DNA of 64,000 bases. Source: Vitellaria paradoxa (lineage: Eukaryota; Streptophyta; Magnoliopsida; Ericales; Sapotaceae). Both the position numbers and the translations under genes were made by a program. Positions within the stretch are counted from its first letter, which is position 1. Each line of letters opens with the position of its first letter. The stretch lies in the NCBI GenBank assembly GCA_019916065.1, contig CM034237.1:1116001-1180000 (forward strand). The letters are read 5' to 3'. The notes below the pieces were generated by a model that searched no databases, was not told the origin of the DNA, and was given only the letters and a program-made list of their open reading frames with translations. Positions 60,240-64,000 of this stretch are shown one piece after another.

Positions 60240-63200
60240 AAAATCAACTCTCTCGTCAAAATCTCCCGTTCTAAAAAACTCCCGATGCTCTCTCTCTCTC
60301 TTATGTCACTCACTCTCCCACGGTTCTTGTTTCCCCTCTCCGCGAGCCTAGGCAGTTGCTCGGCCAACGTACTCGGTCAACCCCGCGAAGCATCAAGGAA
60401 CAGGCAGAGGAGGAGGAGGAAATTCGAGAAGAAGAAGAAGAAGTGTATAGTGGTGAATATCAAGGGCGTGTTGAAGGTACGTACGGATTTATTTACGCTG
60501 CGTGTTCGCACCGGACAAATGGATTGTGGCTTTGGCATTTTATGGTTTTGGTTTTAATCTGGCTATTTACCTTTGATGCTTGAGGAATTGTATGTTGTAT
60601 CGTTGCTACTCGGCGATTAATTGAACCAGAAAAACCAAACTTGATTGTGAATAATCTGGAAATTAGTGTTTTGGAATAAAACTAGGGTTACGTTGAAACG
60701 AAACGCGTTTTTCTTTTCAAAAAAAATCTGGTATTTGGAGTTGTAAGCAGAATTGCCTTTTTTTTGGGGCCCCGGGGGGGGGGGGGGTTCTTTGCAGCTC
60801 CTCTTTCTGTTCTTTTAAAAACATTTAAGTGTAGAATTAAATTGTTGTCCCTGAAGGGCATATGGTCTCTCCACAAATCATAGACTGTAGCATTCACAGT
60901 ATGCAGGACTTCTGCTTGACCTTGAGCTTTAAATTTATGAAGGTCCGCCTAATTTTATTCTTTTTCGTGTTTCTATTCCGCCTAATCAAATCTTTGGGAC
61001 TTCATTAGTAATTTTAGAGTTGGAAGGCCACCTGTAAGCTTTTAAAAATCTGTGTAGGAGACATTCTGTTATGGTTGCTGGTCGGCCTGTTCATCCCTTT
61101 GGCTGTGAGCAACATTAAATAGTAAGTGCACTTTTGGTCAAATGTGAATGGTTAACTGCTGATTTCCATAGAACCAAGATTTTGGAGTTTCAGTGACTTG
61201 TGAATCCCAATGACTTCTATCATATATATGAAACAGTTCCTTGGGAAATGCTTGCATTTACCGATTTCGGTTTAAAATGGTGGTCTGTATACAGAGCTTG
61301 ATGCAATTCTCCAACCAGGTCTAGTTAAGGCAACACACTCTGCCACTTAATCCTTGTGTGTGTTGCTGTCCTTGCATATGGTAATCGCGAAACAAGTTCT
61401 TGTCCTGTCCTATTTAGTGCGCATCAATGTTTATGAATATTAGTAATTACAGTTTCTTTAAGGCTTTCGTATTCATTTTCTGTAACGTCAAGTATGGGCT
61501 AGCTAGAATTAATTATCTCTAATACACTACGGTGAATGGACTATGAAATTAGATAAGTTCATTTACAGAAATAATCTTTGTGTGGATATCTTGAACCCAT
61601 TTTTTTCAATATTCCCACATGATTCTCCCACACTGCAAAAGGCATAAATAAAAACAAGTCCCCGTACAGAATAAAGCCAAATATATTTGATGTCTCATCA
61701 TATAGTGTTTTCAAAAGGCTTTTATATGATGGTTTAGTGTTTTTCTCAGAGGTGTTTACATGACGGTCTAGTGTAGCTATTAGTGGTTCTTAATTGCATA
61801 TCTCCTTAGTTTTTTTTTTTTTTTTTTTTTATACCATCAATTTTGAGTTCCCTCTAATCCTCAGGTATCGTTTAGGATAAAGAAGTTTGGGGCTTTTTTT
61901 TGGGGGGGGGGGGCAACTTTGTTCATTGAATATTTTGCCCTTTGTGAAATGAGGCAATGTTTCCCTGGTGCCATGTTTTGTGTAAAAAGAGGGTAGACGG
62001 TCATTTTATACCAAAATCCAAAAGCTGGTTTTTTTTTAATGCTTGCCAAACGCTCACTAGCTTTTGGCCTAGATCTCAAACGTAACCTCAGTATTGGTAC
62101 TTCAATGTTGAGTGCTGTCATTGGGTCCTAAAAGTTTTATATTCATCTTTGTAGCTCAAGCACTTGAATTACAATTTAATTATAGGATGACTCCAATTTG
62201 TCTCGTCATGCTATAAGGATTATTCCCCTTCCTTGTTCATCAATAGTTGATGACCCATCATAACTCAACTTCCAAAATTGTTCCTCCTCAAACTTCGAAA
62301 GGTTTTCTCAACTTCAGATTTTGTTTGTCTTTTCTCAGTGGTTTTGCTTTGATGGGAGGTAGCTTCAGAACACTGTCATTGACAAATTTCTTCAAGACCA
62401 GTTTTGCTTCAGCAAAGTTTCACAGCAGTGGCAGAGGGGGGATTTTTTTTGTCACATTCGCATCTGGATATTCCTTCTCCTCCTCCCCCCCCCCTGGGGG
62501 CCGATCTTTGTTCTCTATCTTTGGTTGCAGCCATTAATGGCCCATTGATTTGGTTGCCTGTTAGTTGTTTTTTCTTGTATGTACATAGGAATATATACTA
62601 ACTCTTTTACGTGCCCCTGCTGCATTTTGATAAAATTTGAACTTGCCATGAGGGCATATCATCATGTGATATCCCTGTCTTCGGTCTGTTTTCATGCTTT
62701 TTAAATTATAAATTGGTTAACTTGGGAAGTTGGTTAAACTGATTTACTTGATTCTGACTTGTTTTGTAGGAGAAATTTGAATTTTCTACTTAATCATGGA
62801 TTCAGCTGAAGCAGAGTATGCCGCATTTGAAGAGAAAGTGAGACGAACAGTTTACTTCGACAACATCTCACCTCTGGTTACTGAAGCTGTTCTGAAAACA
62901 GCACTCAACCAGTTTGGAAATGTTGAAAAAGTTGTGTTCATCCCAAACTACACAGAGCCAAGGATCACATCACGTTGTGCTTTGGTGGAGATGGAGAATT
63001 CACAGCAGGCCAAACAAATTGTGTCAGAGATGAGTAATTTCCCTTTCATGATGTCTGGAATGCCAAGGCCTGTACGGGCACGTGCTGCTGAAATGGAGAT
63101 GTTTGATGACCGCCCAAGGAAGCCTGGGAAAAGGATAACATGCCGTTGGTTGGACCCGCAGGACCCTGATTTCCAGGTAGCTAAGAAGCTCAAGCGTCTG

Positions 63201-63504
63201 ACCAGGAAACATGCAGCCGAAGCTTCATTCTTGCTCAACGTAAAATCTAGCCTGCCTTCAATATCCATTGCAAACATCTTGTTTTCTGTAGCTCATTCCT
63301 TAAAATTTTTTGAAATTCTGATATTTTATTAACTTATATCTATTCTCTCAGCTTCAATTGTTAGAGGAAGAGAAGCTTGCAAACCAGCAGGCAGAGACCC
63401 TCAAGGCAAATCATAAGAAGTACGAGCTGGTAGATGGTGTCCTAATTGATGGAACTACCAATCGCTTGGCACGTCGCTATAACATGAAAGTATCGAATGC
63501 TTGA
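60240..63504 (+). CDS. AIPP1: RRM-domain protein, AIPP1/EDM3-like
   Basis: The coding exons are 62796-63239 and 63352-63504 (GT-AG, phase 0), giving 198 aa. A 5' noncoding exon (from about 60240 to 60476, donor TTGAAG|GTACGT) joins 62770 through a 2.3 kb intron (acceptor TTTTGTAG|GAGAAA). The protein opens with EYAAFEEKVRRTVYFDN, an RRM spans about 18-100 with RNP2-like VYFDNI and a degenerate RNP1, followed by a basic stretch (KKLKRLTRKH) and a charged helix (LLEEEKLANQQAETLK). Arabidopsis AIPP1/EDM3 acts with ASI1 and EDM2 on processing of genes whose introns carry heterochromatic transposons; the assignment here is by remembered similarity in length and opening motif, so moderate. A uORF lies in the 5' UTR. 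The gene looks intact; 5' end is estimated. Confidence 0.85.
60285..62793 (+). promoter_or_regulatory. Spliced upstream ORF in the 5' UTR of the AIPP1-like gene
   Basis: An ATG at 60285 opens a frame of 64 codons to the donor at 60476; after splicing to 62770 it adds EKFEFST and stops at TAA 62791-62793, two bases before the main ATG at 62796. It is Arg/Lys-rich in the second half. It matters only if transcription starts upstream of 60285. Confidence 0.45.
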
Positions 63505-64000
63505 TGCAGGTTTGTTTAGTGGTTTGTTGTTGTTAGGACTTTTACCGGTAGCATTTTGTACAGAAAGTGAATGGATCAGGGATTCATTCCTGCATTTCAA
63601 CTGAAGCCGACTTTGCCTTTCTTGCATTTTATAGGAAGTCTCTACTTGAGTATGGGGATTCACTTTGTTGTATGATCTTGAATCTAGTAACAAAATTGGC
63701 AGATCTTCTATAGGAATGAAAATTGAAAATTCATCTTGTATTATTTTTTGGAATTTGATGATCACCATCACAACCCGGGGTGTAGTTTGACAAATCATAA
63801 TCGTGGATGCTTTTGTTGGGTTGCATGAATAATGCATTTAAATCTTTTTAACAATTTGTTTATAAGGTAGACGTTATTTGCATGATATATATATTTTTTG
63901 TGAAGATGAAGAAGGATAATTTTCAGGTTTTCAACCATAAACTTACAAAATTTATCCTACAAATCAGTCACAAAAAAAAAGAAAACTAATATAATTGCAA

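Noticed and set aside
60356..60583. Glu-rich ORF in the AIPP1-like 5' region as the protein start
   Set aside because: It runs past the exon donor into the intron and does not join the RRM frame; the ATG at 62796 gives the expected N-terminus.
1..64000. CRISPR arrays, operons, ribosome-binding sites, replication origins
   Set aside because: The window is eukaryotic with spliced genes; no such prokaryotic features were seen.

Overview
This is a 64 kb piece of a nuclear plant genome, from a seed plant and most likely a woody dicot-type angiosperm. It holds spliced genes of land-plant-specific families (INDETERMINATE DOMAIN zinc finger, At4g15970-type glycosyltransferase, TOM1/TOM3 membrane protein, AIPP1/EDM3-like RRM protein). 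The spacers are AT-rich and contain MITEs, LTR retrotransposons, LINEs and microsatellites. The species cannot be named from sequence alone. There is nothing prokaryotic, and no CRISPR array or rRNA.

Layout. 1-3719: AT-rich spacer with small MITEs. 3720-7658 (-): three-exon IDD transcription factor whose first intron appears to use a GC donor. 7659-17085: spacer with microsatellites, MITE relics and a motif array like the subterminal regions of a CACTA transposon (11.6-13.4 kb). 17086-32037 (-): four-exon glycosyltransferase (408 aa) with an 11.5 kb first intron. That intron holds a nest: a small TRIM-like LTR element (22682-30597, TSD TGTTG), a Ty1/copia element inside its 3' LTR (23840-30569, TSD ACAAG on the minus strand), and two hAT-type non-autonomous elements inside the copia (26031-26860 and 27165-27621, each with an 8-bp TSD). 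Intron 3 carries a LINE tail. 32.7-41.9 kb: a tandem AT-rich repeat with monomers of about 0.74 kb. It is interrupted by a LINE, itself interrupted by a 1665-bp solo LTR, and by a 1.93 kb insertion carrying a 207-bp satellite. 42166-42862: PIF/Harbinger-type MITE. 44845-55761 (-): complete 11-exon TOM1/TOM3-like gene (290 aa). Its fifth intron contains a second copy of the same LINE family, a Helitron-like segment and a duplicated exon fragment. 55762-60239: divergent spacer with G-boxes at the TOM1 side. 60240-63504 (+): AIPP1/EDM3-like RRM gene (198 aa) with a 5'UTR intron and a spliced upstream ORF that ends 2 nt before the main ATG.

The four host genes do not form a pathway; they are ordinary neighbouring plant genes. 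I found no convincing new biological system. What stands out is the insertion history, which can be read base by base because most target-site duplications survive, plus the GC-AG intron, the uORF and the tandem repeats. Splice sites were placed by hand: every junction keeps frame and the joined proteins match their families over full length, but there is no transcript evidence.
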